From an uncultured Oscillospiraceae bacterium (GTDB taxonomy: Bacteria > Bacillota_A > Clostridia > Oscillospirales > Oscillospiraceae): a stretch of DNA of 53,393 bases. Both the position numbers and the translations under genes were made by a program. The notes under the pieces were generated by a model. That model did not search any database. It saw only the letters and a program-made list of their open reading frames with translations, and was not told where the DNA came from. How positions within the stretch are numbered: position 1 is the stretch's first letter; each line of letters begins with the position of its first letter. This document shows, piece after piece, positions 32,087 to 41,170 of this stretch. The stretch spans positions 1 through 53,393 of the forward strand of contig CAJUAW010000005.1 of NCBI GenBank assembly GCA_910584605.1. The letters are read 5' to 3'.

Positions 32087-33640
32087 TTATTTGGCGTATT
32101 CGATGGCCTTGGTCTCCCGGAGCAGGTGGACCTTGATCTGGCCGGGGTACTCCAGCTCGTCCTCGATCTTCTTGGCGATTTCCCGGGCCAAAAGGACCAT
32201 CTGGTCCTCGCTGATGACCTCGGGCTTGATCATGATGCGCACCTCGCGGCCGGCCTGGATGGCGTAGGACTTCTCCACTCCGTTGAAGGAGGAGGTGATC
32301 TCCTCCAGGGCCTCCAGGCGCTTGATATAGTTCTCCAGATTCTCCCGCCGGGCGCCGGGGCGGGCGGCGGAGATGGCGTCGGCCGCCTGTACCAGGCAGG
32401 CCACCACCGTCTTGGGTTCCACGTCGTTGTGGTGGGCGTGGATGGCGTGGATAATGTGCTCGCTCTCCCGATACTTCCGGGCCAGCTCCACGCCGATCTG
32501 CACGTGAGAACCCTCCACCTCGTGGTCGATGGATTTTCCCAGGTCGTGGAGCAGGCCGGCCCGCTTGGCTTCGGTGACGTTGGCGCCGATCTCGGCGGCC
32601 AGCAGCCCGGCCACGTGGGACACCTCGATGGAGTGGTTGAGCACGTTCTGTCCGTAGCTGGTGCGGTAGCGCATCCGGCCCAGCAGCTTGACCAGCTCGG
32701 GGTGCAGGCCGTGGACGTTGGTCTCAAAGATGGCCCGCTCGCCCTCCGACTTGATGACCATGTCCACCTCCCGCTTGGCCTTCTCCACCATCTCCTCAAT
32801 GCGGGCGGGGTGGATGCGGCCGTCCAGGATCAGCTTCTCCAGGGCCAGCCGGGCGATCTCCCGGCGGACGGGGTCGAAGCAGGAGACGGTGATGGCCTCG
32901 GGGGTATCGTCGATAATCAGGTCCACCCCGGTCAGGGTTTCCAGGGTGCGGATGTTCCGGCCCTCCCGGCCGATGATGCGGCCCTTCATGTCGTCGTTGG
33001 GCAGGGGGACGACGGATACGGTGGCCTCCGACACGTGGTCGGCGGCGCAGCGCTGGATGGCCAGGGAGATGATCTCCCGGGCTTTGGTGTCCGCCTCGTC
33101 CCGGAACCGGGCCTCGATCTCCTTGATCTTCATGGCGGACTCGTGGGTGACGTCCTCCTCCAGCTGCTTCAGCAGGTAGTTCTTGGCCTCGTCGGCGGTG
33201 AAGCCGGAGATGCGCTCCAGCTCGTCCACCTGCTTCTGCTTCAGCTTCTCTGCTTCTGCCTGGGTGGCGTCCAGCTTGGCCAGCCGGGCGGAGAGCTGCT
33301 CTTCCTTCTTTTCGATGTTCTCGGTCTTCCGGTCCAGGTTCTCCTCCTTCTGCTGAAGGCGGTTCTCCTGGCGCTGCAGCTCGCTGCGGCGGTCTTTTAC
33401 CTCTTTTTCGTGCTCGTTTTTGGCCTTGAGGATCTCCTCCTTGGCCTCGACCAACGCCTCGCGCTTTTTGCTCTCGGCGCTCTTGTAAGCCTCGTTGACG
33501 ATGCGGGTGGCCTCGTCCTCGGCGGACTTGATCTCCCGCTCTGCGGTGGCCTTCCGGCGGTTCCAGCCGAACACAGCCCCGCCCAGAGCGCCCACAATCA
33601 GCGTGACGATCATGCCGATGACTGCTAAAATTGGGTCCAT
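32087..33640 (-). CDS. rny: Ribonuclease Y
   Basis: 517 residues from ATG 33640 (GGAGGTG upstream). N-terminal membrane anchor (about 5-25), long charged coiled coil (about 30-200), KH domain (DDMKGRIIGREGRNIRTLE), and HD domain (LLHDLGKSIDHEVEGSHVQIG, HAHHNDVEP). RNase Y starts mRNA decay in Firmicutes at the membrane. All domains are intact and the length is normal. Its promoter is about 175 bp upstream, giving a long GC-rich structured leader. Confidence 0.97.
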   Translation of the reverse strand: MDPILAVIGMIVTLIVGALGGAVFGWNRRKATAEREIKSAEDEATRIVNEAYKSAESKKREALVEAKEEILKAKNEHEKEVKDRRSELQRQENRLQQKEENLDRKTENIEKKEEQLSARLAKLDATQAEAEKLKQKQVDELERISGFTADEAKNYLLKQLEEDVTHESAMKIKEIEARFRDEADTKAREIISLAIQRCAADHVSEATVSVVPLPNDDMKGRIIGREGRNIRTLETLTGVDLIIDDTPEAITVSCFDPVRREIARLALEKLILDGRIHPARIEEMVEKAKREVDMVIKSEGERAIFETNVHGLHPELVKLLGRMRYRTSYGQNVLNHSIEVSHVAGLLAAEIGANVTEAKRAGLLHDLGKSIDHEVEGSHVQIGVELARKYRESEHIIHAIHAHHNDVEPKTVVACLVQAADAISAARPGARRENLENYIKRLEALEEITSSFNGVEKSYAIQAGREVRIMIKPEVISEDQMVLLAREIAKKIEDELEYPGQIKVHLLRETKAIEYAK

Positions 33641-33672
33641 TGGGTCTTGTTACACCTCCAAATTTTTTCGTA

Positions 33673-33713
33673 GCCGCGGCGGACCGCCGCGGCGTCCGCC
33701 TCCGGCGGATGGG
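33673..33713 (-). other. GC-rich hairpins in the rny leader
   Basis: A 21-base perfect inverted repeat (33673-33693, arms GCCGCGGCGG) next to a second stem (ATCCGCC/GGCGGAC). They lie in the transcribed leader between promoter and RBS. No T-tract; possible RNA stability or autoregulatory element. Confidence 0.45.
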
Positions 33714-33814
33714 CCGGTGCGGACTTGCAGTAAAAGGCCGCAGGGGGCGGGGTCTCCCTCCCATGCGGCAACTGAAAAACATCCCCACAGGTTTTTCATA
33801 TTTGTCCACCTAAT

Positions 33815-33843
33815 ATTGTAAAGGGCAATCGCTTTTCTGTCAA
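33815..33843 (-). promoter_or_regulatory. Promoter of rny
   Basis: Minus strand TTGACA (33843-33838), 17-bp spacer, TACAAT (33820-33815). Confidence 0.75.
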
Positions 33844-33888
33844 GATTTATTCATATTTGAATGGGCAGGTTTTTTGAAAATTTTTTCC

Positions 33889-33921
33889 AAAAAGGGCCGT
33901 CCGGCGGTCCGGACGGCCCTT
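33889..33921 (-). terminator. Terminator of spoIID
   Basis: 13-bp perfect stem AAGGGCCGTCCGG/CCGGACGGCCCTT, 4-base loop, followed by a T run on the minus strand. Confidence 0.85.
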
Positions 33922-33932
33922 ATCCTGCCAGG

Positions 33933-34991
33933 TTACCAAAGATCTCCCACCTGCGTGCCGGTGTAGTACCAGGTGAGGATGTCCGCAAAGGAGCTGCCGC
34001 TTTTGGCCATGGCGTTGGCTCCATACTGGCTCATGCCCACCCCGTGGCCGTAGCCGGTGACGTCGAAGAGGAACTGCGCCCCGTCCCAGGTGACGGTAAA
34101 GGTGGCCGAGCGCAGGGAGAACAGGGAGCGCAGCTGTCCGCCGGTGAGGGTGACACCCCCCAGCGTCATGGAGATCACCCCGCCGCCCTCGTTGCGGCTG
34201 GCCTCGCCAAACCAGTGGGACGGGGCCCCGGACAGGTCCGCGCCGGGATAGGCGTTCAGGGTGAGGGACTTGACCTCCTCCGCCCCCAGCGCCGCCTGGG
34301 TGTGGTAGTTGGGCACCTCGTCCCCCTCGGGGCTGTCCACGCTCTTCAGGTAGTCCACCGAGTTGCCCCAGACCTCCACTGCGTCCACCGTTTTTCCGGC
34401 GGCGGAGGAGAAAAACAGCGCCTGAATGGGCTTTCCCTGGTAGAGGACCCCCAGGCTGTCGGTCTCCGCCACCGCCCGGTCGATCTTGGCTCCGTACTCC
34501 CCGGCGTTCAGCCCCCATCGGGCCTCCGCCGCAGAGCGCTCAATGTAGGCCTGGCAGCAGCTGCTGTCGGCGCAGATGTCGGCGTCCGGGTGCTTTTGCG
34601 AGGCGCTGTTCTGCAGGATCGCCGTGTAGGTCCGGGCGGCGCAGGCCTGGGCCTTCAGGGCCTCCTCCTCAAAGGAGGCGGGCATCTCCGCTGCCACCAC
34701 CCCCCACAGATACTCCGCCATGGTCAGCTCGGTGATCTCGCCCTCCCGGGTCTGAAGGCGCACCACCCGGCCCTTGTCCCGGCTCCCGGCCGGGGAGGCG
34801 GAGGGCGTGGGGTCCAGGGGGAGGACGCTCTCCCCGTTGGGCAGCTCCACCACATCGGTCCGCTGGTAGACCGGTTCCCCCCGCACCACCAGCGCCGGAA
34901 GAAAGAACAGGACCAGCGTCAGCAGCAGCGCGGCGTTCACCGGCTGGCGCACCCCCTGACCGGACCGCTTTCCCTTGCTGTTTCGTGCCAT
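33933..34991 (-). CDS. spoIID: Stage II sporulation protein D-like lytic transglycosylase
   Basis: 352 residues. N-terminal membrane anchor (about 18-38), then a SpoIID domain with TMAEYLWGVVAAEMPASFEEEALKAQ in its core (catalytic Glu in AAEMPASF), QACAARTY, SSAAGKTVDAVEVWG and YGHGVGMSQYGANAMA. SpoIID cuts peptidoglycan glycan strands during engulfment in sporulating Firmicutes; vegetative SpoIID/LytB homologues also exist. No spoIIQ or spoIIIAH is next to it, so sporulation function is likely but not proven. Confidence 0.9.
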   Translation of the reverse strand: MARNSKGKRSGQGVRQPVNAALLLTLVLFFLPALVVRGEPVYQRTDVVELPNGESVLPLDPTPSASPAGSRDKGRVVRLQTREGEITELTMAEYLWGVVAAEMPASFEEEALKAQACAARTYTAILQNSASQKHPDADICADSSCCQAYIERSAAEARWGLNAGEYGAKIDRAVAETDSLGVLYQGKPIQALFFSSAAGKTVDAVEVWGNSVDYLKSVDSPEGDEVPNYHTQAALGAEEVKSLTLNAYPGADLSGAPSHWFGEASRNEGGGVISMTLGGVTLTGGQLRSLFSLRSATFTVTWDGAQFLFDVTGYGHGVGMSQYGANAMAKSGSSFADILTWYYTGTQVGDLW

Positions 34992-35054
34992 GTGCTCCGC
35001 CTCCCTTTCTCTTCATGGTATGGGACAGGCGGTTGGAATATTCCGGAATCCCCC

Positions 35055-35084
35055 TTGACGATGTTCCGGTGAATCTAGTATAAT
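35055..35084 (+). promoter_or_regulatory. Promoter of the hemerythrin fusion gene
   Basis: TTGACG (35055-35060), 18-bp spacer, TATAAT (35079-35084). A small hairpin AGGTGCC/GGCACCT (35101-35120) follows in the leader. Confidence 0.65.
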
Positions 35085-35137
35085 GTGAAAACAGAAATCA
35101 AGGTGCCAAACAGGGCACCTGACAGGGAGGGGTCTAT

Positions 35138-36514
35138 GTGGAAACACAATTCGAATGGCAGGATGAATATAACATTGGAGTCGAGAGCATCGACAAGGAA
35201 CACCAGCGCATCTTCAAGATCATTAACAAGCTTTTCACCTTCCGGGAGGAGGAAAAGGACAGCCAATGGACCTGTCAGGAGGGCATCAAATATTTTAAGG
35301 GCCACGCCATCAAGCACTTCTCGGATGAGGAGGCTTACATGGCGTCCATCGGCTACGAGGGGCTGGAGCAGCACCAGCGCATCCATCAGAATTTTCGGGA
35401 AAACACCTTGCCGGCCCTGGAGCAGGAGCTGGAGCAGACCAACTACTCCCCGGAGGCGGTGGACCACTTTTTGGGTGTGTGCGCCGGCTTCCTGATCGGC
35501 CACACCCTCACCGAGGATCAGGCCATCACCGGGGAGCGGATGAGCACCTGGAAGGACCTGCTGCCCAGTGAGGAGATCGCCGCCGTTAAGAAGATCATCA
35601 CGCAAATGGTGTTCGATATGTTCCACCTGGAGTCCCAGGCCATCAGCGACGCCTACGGCGGGGAAAAATTCGGAAAAGGGGTCTACTACCGCCTGGTCTT
35701 CGGGGCCGGCCAGGGGGAGAAAAAGCAGGAGGTCATCATGGTGTTTGAGGAAAAGCTCCTCATCAACACCGTGGGCAAGATCCTGGGCCTCCATACCAAT
35801 AAGCTGGACTCCATGCTGATCAACGCCGCCCGATACACGGCGCGGCAGTTCGTGACGCGGGTGATGGAGCACCTCCCGGAGGTGCACGCCTATGAGCTGA
35901 AGGAGGAGAACCTCCTGTCCTATGAGCAGTTCCGAAAGGTGTTCGACCGGGAGAAGCCCCAGATCAGCCTGCTGTTCAACACCGGCGGCGCAGGGTACTT
36001 TGCCTACTGCGCCATCGCCCCCCACATTCTGGAGAGCGGCATCGGCACCCCCATTGAGAACAACAACGCCGCAGAGGAGGTGGCGCGGTACCTGGAGCAG
36101 CGGGAGGAGCAGCTGCGGCAGGAGGCGGTCCGCCATCTGCCCAAGGTGCTGGTGGTGGACGACTCCATGACGGTGCGCCAGAGTGTCAAGCAGATGCTGG
36201 AGGGGAGCTATGAGGTGGCCCTGGCCGAGTCCGGAGTGGCCGCGATCCGCACCATCACCCTGAACCAGCCGGACCTGATCCTGCTGGATTACGAGATGCC
36301 GGTGGTCAACGGCAAGCAGACGCTGGAGATGCTCCGGCTGGAGGAGGCGTTCGCTCGAATCCCGGTCATCTTCCTGACCGGCCGGGACGACCCGGAGATC
36401 GTGCGGGAGCTGCTGGCCCTGAAGCCGGCGGGCTATTTGCTGAAATACTTAAAGCCCGCCGAGATCAAGGGCAAGATCGACAGCTTTTTTGAAAAGAGCA
36501 AGGCGGCCAAATAA
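35138..36514 (+). CDS. Hemerythrin - CheX/CheC-like - receiver domain fusion protein
   Basis: 458 residues from a GTG start (GAGGGG upstream). Residues 1-135 are a bacteriohemerythrin with all seven di-iron ligands in canonical spacing (His22, His60/Glu64, His79/His83, His122/Asp127), so it should bind O2 or NO. Residues about 140-320 resemble the CheC/CheX phosphatase fold (VMFEEKLLINTVGKILG-like, LINAARYTARQF, IAPHILESG). Residues 338-455 are a receiver domain (KVLVVDDSMTVRQS, phosphoacceptor Asp in LILLDYEMP, Thr in FLTGRDD, Lys in YLLKYLKPAE). It is soluble and has no output domain. Likely an oxygen/redox input to a phosphorelay or chemotaxis-like circuit (inference). Confidence 0.82.
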   Translation: METQFEWQDEYNIGVESIDKEHQRIFKIINKLFTFREEEKDSQWTCQEGIKYFKGHAIKHFSDEEAYMASIGYEGLEQHQRIHQNFRENTLPALEQELEQTNYSPEAVDHFLGVCAGFLIGHTLTEDQAITGERMSTWKDLLPSEEIAAVKKIITQMVFDMFHLESQAISDAYGGEKFGKGVYYRLVFGAGQGEKKQEVIMVFEEKLLINTVGKILGLHTNKLDSMLINAARYTARQFVTRVMEHLPEVHAYELKEENLLSYEQFRKVFDREKPQISLLFNTGGAGYFAYCAIAPHILESGIGTPIENNNAAEEVARYLEQREEQLRQEAVRHLPKVLVVDDSMTVRQSVKQMLEGSYEVALAESGVAAIRTITLNQPDLILLDYEMPVVNGKQTLEMLRLEEAFARIPVIFLTGRDDPEIVRELLALKPAGYLLKYLKPAEIKGKIDSFFEKSKAAK

Positions 36515-36540
36515 GCGCCGCCAGGCAGGGCATATGGAAA

Positions 36541-36574
36541 ACAGCCGGCCGGTCTGCAGACCGGCCGGCTGTTT

Positions 36575-36577
<3 letters not shown>
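36541..36577. terminator. 32-bp perfect palindrome, bidirectional terminator
   Basis: Arms ACAGCCGGCCGGTCTG and its complement meet at CTGCAG; GTTTTT follows on the plus strand. It sits between the convergent hemerythrin and lepA genes. Confidence 0.8.
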
Positions 36578-38379
<1,802 letters not shown>

Positions 38380-38383
<4 letters not shown>

Positions 38384-38646
38384 AGATATGCCTCCTTGAG
38401 GTATCTCTCCCAATCGGGAAACTGTTTCAACAGCATAGATGTTTTTGCTTTCAGGGTGCTGTCCCCTGGCCGCTTCAAAAGGTAGCGGATGTATTCAAAG
38501 ACCATTTTTTGCTCTGCACGATCCAGAGTCCCGATCCATGTGGAAGTCTCTGTTAAACACCGGAGCGTATAGCAATGAGGCGGGTCGGGAAGCTCCATTT
38601 TTTCTTCATAGAGCCAGATTAACTCCTGCATCCTGTAGTTATCCAT
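38380..38646 (-). CDS. Small protein of unknown function, translationally coupled to lepA
   Basis: 88 residues from ATG 38646 behind GGAGGTGGAGG, so the ORF is well equipped for translation. The sequence is mostly helical and charged (MDNYRMQELIWLYEEKMEL, DRAEQKMVFEYIRYLLKR, LLKQFPDWERYLKEAYL). No signal or membrane segment and no family recognised. The stop overlaps the lepA start by ATGA. Such coupling suggests a function linked to translation, or simply that lepA borrows its translation signal. The repeat element at 38675-38795 lies directly upstream. Confidence 0.7.
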
Positions 38647-38674
38647 ATACCTCCACCTCCGTCCCCCGCAGGGC

Positions 38675-38795
38675 AAGGCTCCCCCCCTTGTGGGGGAGCT
38701 GTCACGCGAAGCGTGACTGAGGGGGGAACCGCCGCCCGCACCCCCTCCGTCTGGCCTCCGGCCAGCTACCTCCCCCATAAAGGGGGAGGCTTTTT
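38675..38795. repeat. Composite palindromic repeat element (REP/MITE-like)
   Basis: A chain of four hairpins: CTCCCCCCC/GGGGGAG (38679-38698), GTCACGC/GCGTGAC with loop GAA (38701-38717), CTGGCC/GGCCAG (38751-38765), CCTCCCCC/GGGGGAGG (38769-38789), with complementary outer ends (AAGGCTCCCCC against GGGGGAGGCTT). The last hairpin is followed by TTTTT. Elements of this design are scattered through genomes of related gut Firmicutes; only one copy is in this window. Confidence 0.7.
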
Positions 38796-38810
38796 GCGCG
38801 CTCCTGGACG

Positions 38811-39527
38811 TTATTTCTTTTCCTGTTTTGCCTTCCGTCCCGCGCTGAGGGCGGTGACCCGCTCGCCGGTATTGTGGACCACCTGGAGGATGGACTGGTA
38901 GAGGACGGGGTAGTCCCGGGCCAGGGCGTCGTTGGTCATCTCAGGCCAGGGCCCCTTGGCCTTGCTGTGGGCGGCCAGGGCGTCGGACAGCTCGGCCTCG
39001 CAGCAGCGCATGTCGGCCTCGGCCAGGCCGGCCTGGAAATGCCGGGGCGGGACGGAGAAAAAGTCCGGGTTATTGTCCGGGTTGGCGTCGTAGAGCCGGC
39101 GGTACATGATATACACCGCCGTGGACAGATAGCCCGAGGCGGCCTGGATGGCCTCCCGGCTGCCCGTTTTGCCCAGCAGGCCGAAGAGCACACCAATGGA
39201 GTTCACCAGCAGCTTTTTGCTCAGCAGGGCCAGCACGCCCCCCTTCAGCGAGTTGTTCTTCTCGTCGCTAAGATCGTACAACTCATCGGGGGTGATGGTG
39301 GTGCCGTCTCGGGTGAGGGTGCGGCCCAGGAGGAAGTCGGCTGACACGTTATAGTAGTCGCAGGCTTTTACCACAAAGACCAGGCCGGGCTCCCGGGCGC
39401 CGTTTTCGTAGTGGCTGAGCAGGGCCTGGGAGATACCCAGGGCCTCTGCGGCGGTGCGCTGGCTGACACCCTTCTCCTGCCGCAGCAGGGACAGGGTGCG
39501 GGGAAACTCGGGATTCTCTATCTTCAT
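38811..39527 (-). CDS. XRE-family regulator with C-terminal unknown domain
   Basis: 238 residues. N-terminal Cro/cI helix-turn-helix (LSLLRQEKGVSQRTAAEALGISQALLSHYENGAREPG), then a 165-residue mainly helical domain (AVYIMYRRLYDANPDNNPDFF, ILQVVHNTGERV) of unknown function. Cytoplasmic DNA-binding protein. A 15-bp palindrome overlaps its promoter, pointing to autoregulation. Divergent from pta. The gene is followed by the repeat element at 38675. Confidence 0.82.
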   Translation of the reverse strand: MKIENPEFPRTLSLLRQEKGVSQRTAAEALGISQALLSHYENGAREPGLVFVVKACDYYNVSADFLLGRTLTRDGTTITPDELYDLSDEKNNSLKGGVLALLSKKLLVNSIGVLFGLLGKTGSREAIQAASGYLSTAVYIMYRRLYDANPDNNPDFFSVPPRHFQAGLAEADMRCCEAELSDALAAHSKAKGPWPEMTNDALARDYPVLYQSILQVVHNTGERVTALSAGRKAKQEKK

Positions 39528-39603
39528 ATCGCTTTCTCCACCTCAACACTGCAGACTGCCGGGGCCGGCCCTGTACAAGTCGGGCCCGCCCCGGAAGGTT
39601 TCA

Positions 39604-39624
39604 TATACGCTTCGTATAGTATAC
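39604..39624. promoter_or_regulatory. Operator candidate of the XRE gene
   Basis: TATACG-CTT-CGTATA (39604-39618), a perfect 15-bp dyad, followed by GTATAC (39619-39624). It overlaps the XRE -10 and start site, so autorepression is likely. Confidence 0.55.
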
Positions 39625-39646
39625 CTGAACCATTACGATAGGTAAA
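39618..39646 (-). promoter_or_regulatory. Promoter of the XRE gene
   Basis: Minus strand TTTACC (39646-39641), 17-bp spacer, TATACT (39623-39618). Confidence 0.5.
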
Positions 39647-39711
39647 GAGGAATTTTTAAAAAACCTGTGGAATTTTTCCCGGGCCGGAGGCAGAAAACTA
39701 TCCTGTGGCCC

Positions 39712-39740
39712 TTGCATTTTTTGCCGGGAAATGCTACCAT
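39712..39740 (+). promoter_or_regulatory. Promoter of pta
   Basis: TTGCAT (39712-39717), 17-bp spacer, TACCAT (39735-39740) with an extended -10 TGC. Confidence 0.6.
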
Positions 39741-39794
39741 GATAATCGGAATTCTGGTGAGAAGCACCAACTTGATTTGGAGGAATGATGCAAC

Positions 39795-40769
39795 ATGTTT
39801 AAACAGCTCATTGACAGCCTGAAAGCTCACCCCCGAAAGATCGTCTTTACAGAGGGGACCGATCCCCGTATCCTGGAGGCGTCCGCCCGTCTGCTGTCCG
39901 GTACCTTCCTGACTCCTGTCCTCATTGGCAAGGCGGAGGAGATCCAGGCCGCTGCCGAGGAGGCCGGCTTCAACATCCGGGGCGCCGAGATCTACGACCC
40001 CGAGGCGTATGAGGACATGGACGCCATGGTGGAAAAAATGGTGGAGCTGCGCAAGGGCAAGATGACTGCCGAGGAATGCCGGGCCATGCTCCGCAAGGGC
40101 AATTACTTCGGCACCATGCTGGTGGCCATGGGCATGGCCGATGCCCTGCTGGGCGGCGCCACCTACTCCACCGCCGACACCGTCCGACCCGCCCTTCAGC
40201 TGGTGAAGACCAAGCCGGGCAACAAGATCGTCTCCTCCTGCTTCATCCTGGTGCGCCCCTACGCCACCGGCGGCAACATGGTGCTGGCCATGGCCGACTG
40301 CGCCATTAACATCGACCCCACCGAGGACGAGCTGGTGGAAATCTGTGCGGAGACAGTCAAGTGCGGCCGGATCTTTGGCATCGACCCCAAGGTGGCCTTC
40401 CTGAGCTACTCCACCTTCGGTTCCGGCAAGGGCCCCGCCGTGGACAAGATGCGCAACGCCGCCGAGAAGGCCAAGGAGGCCATGCCCGAGGTGCCCATCG
40501 AGGGCGAGCTCCAGTTCGACGCCGCCGTGGCCCCCCGTGTGGCCCAGACCAAGTGCCCCGACTCCAAGGTGGCCGGCTACGCCAACACATTTATCTTCCC
40601 CGACATCAGCGCCGGCAACATCGGCTACAAGATCGCCCAGCGTCTGGGCTCCTTTGAGGCCTACGGCCCCATCCTGCTGGGCCTGAACGCCCCCATCAAT
40701 GACCTGAGCCGCGGCTGTAATGCCCAGGAGGTCTACTCCATGGCCATTATCACCGCCGCCCTGGCCTAA
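39795..40769 (+). CDS. pta: Phosphate acetyltransferase
   Basis: 324 residues, the standard short form (KIVFTEGTDPRILEAS, GGATYSTADTVRPALQ, SSCFILVRPYATGGNMVLAMADCA, NTFIFPDISAGNIGYKIAQRL). It converts acetyl-CoA and phosphate to acetyl phosphate and CoA, the first step of acetate/ATP formation in fermentation. It could receive acetyl units formed after citrate cleavage. No ackA is next to it. RBS TTTGGAGG. The codon use is strongly biased to C/G-ending codons, typical of a highly expressed gene. Confidence 0.96.
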   Translation: MFKQLIDSLKAHPRKIVFTEGTDPRILEASARLLSGTFLTPVLIGKAEEIQAAAEEAGFNIRGAEIYDPEAYEDMDAMVEKMVELRKGKMTAEECRAMLRKGNYFGTMLVAMGMADALLGGATYSTADTVRPALQLVKTKPGNKIVSSCFILVRPYATGGNMVLAMADCAINIDPTEDELVEICAETVKCGRIFGIDPKVAFLSYSTFGSGKGPAVDKMRNAAEKAKEAMPEVPIEGELQFDAAVAPRVAQTKCPDSKVAGYANTFIFPDISAGNIGYKIAQRLGSFEAYGPILLGLNAPINDLSRGCNAQEVYSMAIITAALA

Positions 40770-40780
40770 ACGCTGCGTAA

Positions 40781-40814
40781 TAAACCCTCCGGCTATGCCG
40801 GAGGGTTTATTGTT
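40781..40814 (+). terminator. Terminator of pta
   Basis: 13-bp perfect stem TAAACCCTCCGGC/GCCGGAGGGTTTA, loop TAT, followed by TTGTTTT. Confidence 0.85.
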
Positions 40815-41019
40815 TTGCCCGGGGATACGGCTCAGACTGATCCGTCAGACCTGCCAGATCATCCATACTGGTGTCCAGCGCCAGCGCGATGTGCTTACAT
40901 TGGCTGAACGACAGAGTTCGCGTTCCGTTCTCGATTTTGGAGTCATCACTCTGGTTTATCCCAGTCAAAAGCTGCATCTGCAATTGGGACAGACCCTTTG
41001 CGTTGTGCAGTTCCTTCAA
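40807..41019 (-). pseudogene. XRE-family regulator, apparently truncated or frameshifted at the 5' end
   Basis: 70 codons from a TTG (41019) with no RBS. The protein is a clear Cro/cI helix-turn-helix (LKELHNAKGLSQLQMQLLTGINQSDDSKIENG) with the tail ALALDTSMDDLAGLTD typical of small regulators. The N-terminus is missing; two ATG codons just upstream (41039, 41033) lie in another frame that stops after seven codons, so a single-base change would restore a normal start. The normal Tyr after QSD is Asp here. Its 3' end overlaps the pta terminator. Most likely a decayed gene. Confidence 0.55.
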
Positions 41020-41170
41020 TTGGCTCGTACCATCACCATGAATGATAAGGAACTTCTTTCAGTGGAAGAACAGCTTTGTGCCCAAGCAATTGCCTGGGAC
41101 GTTCTGCGCAAGGCCAAGGGGGATGAACTGCACGATTTAGCCCAGCAGGTGGACAGCGACGCAGCCGCCC

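Noticed and set aside
32084..33628. Plus-strand ORF opposite rny
   Set aside because: Leu/Val/Gly-rich shadow of the coiled-coil RNase Y gene.
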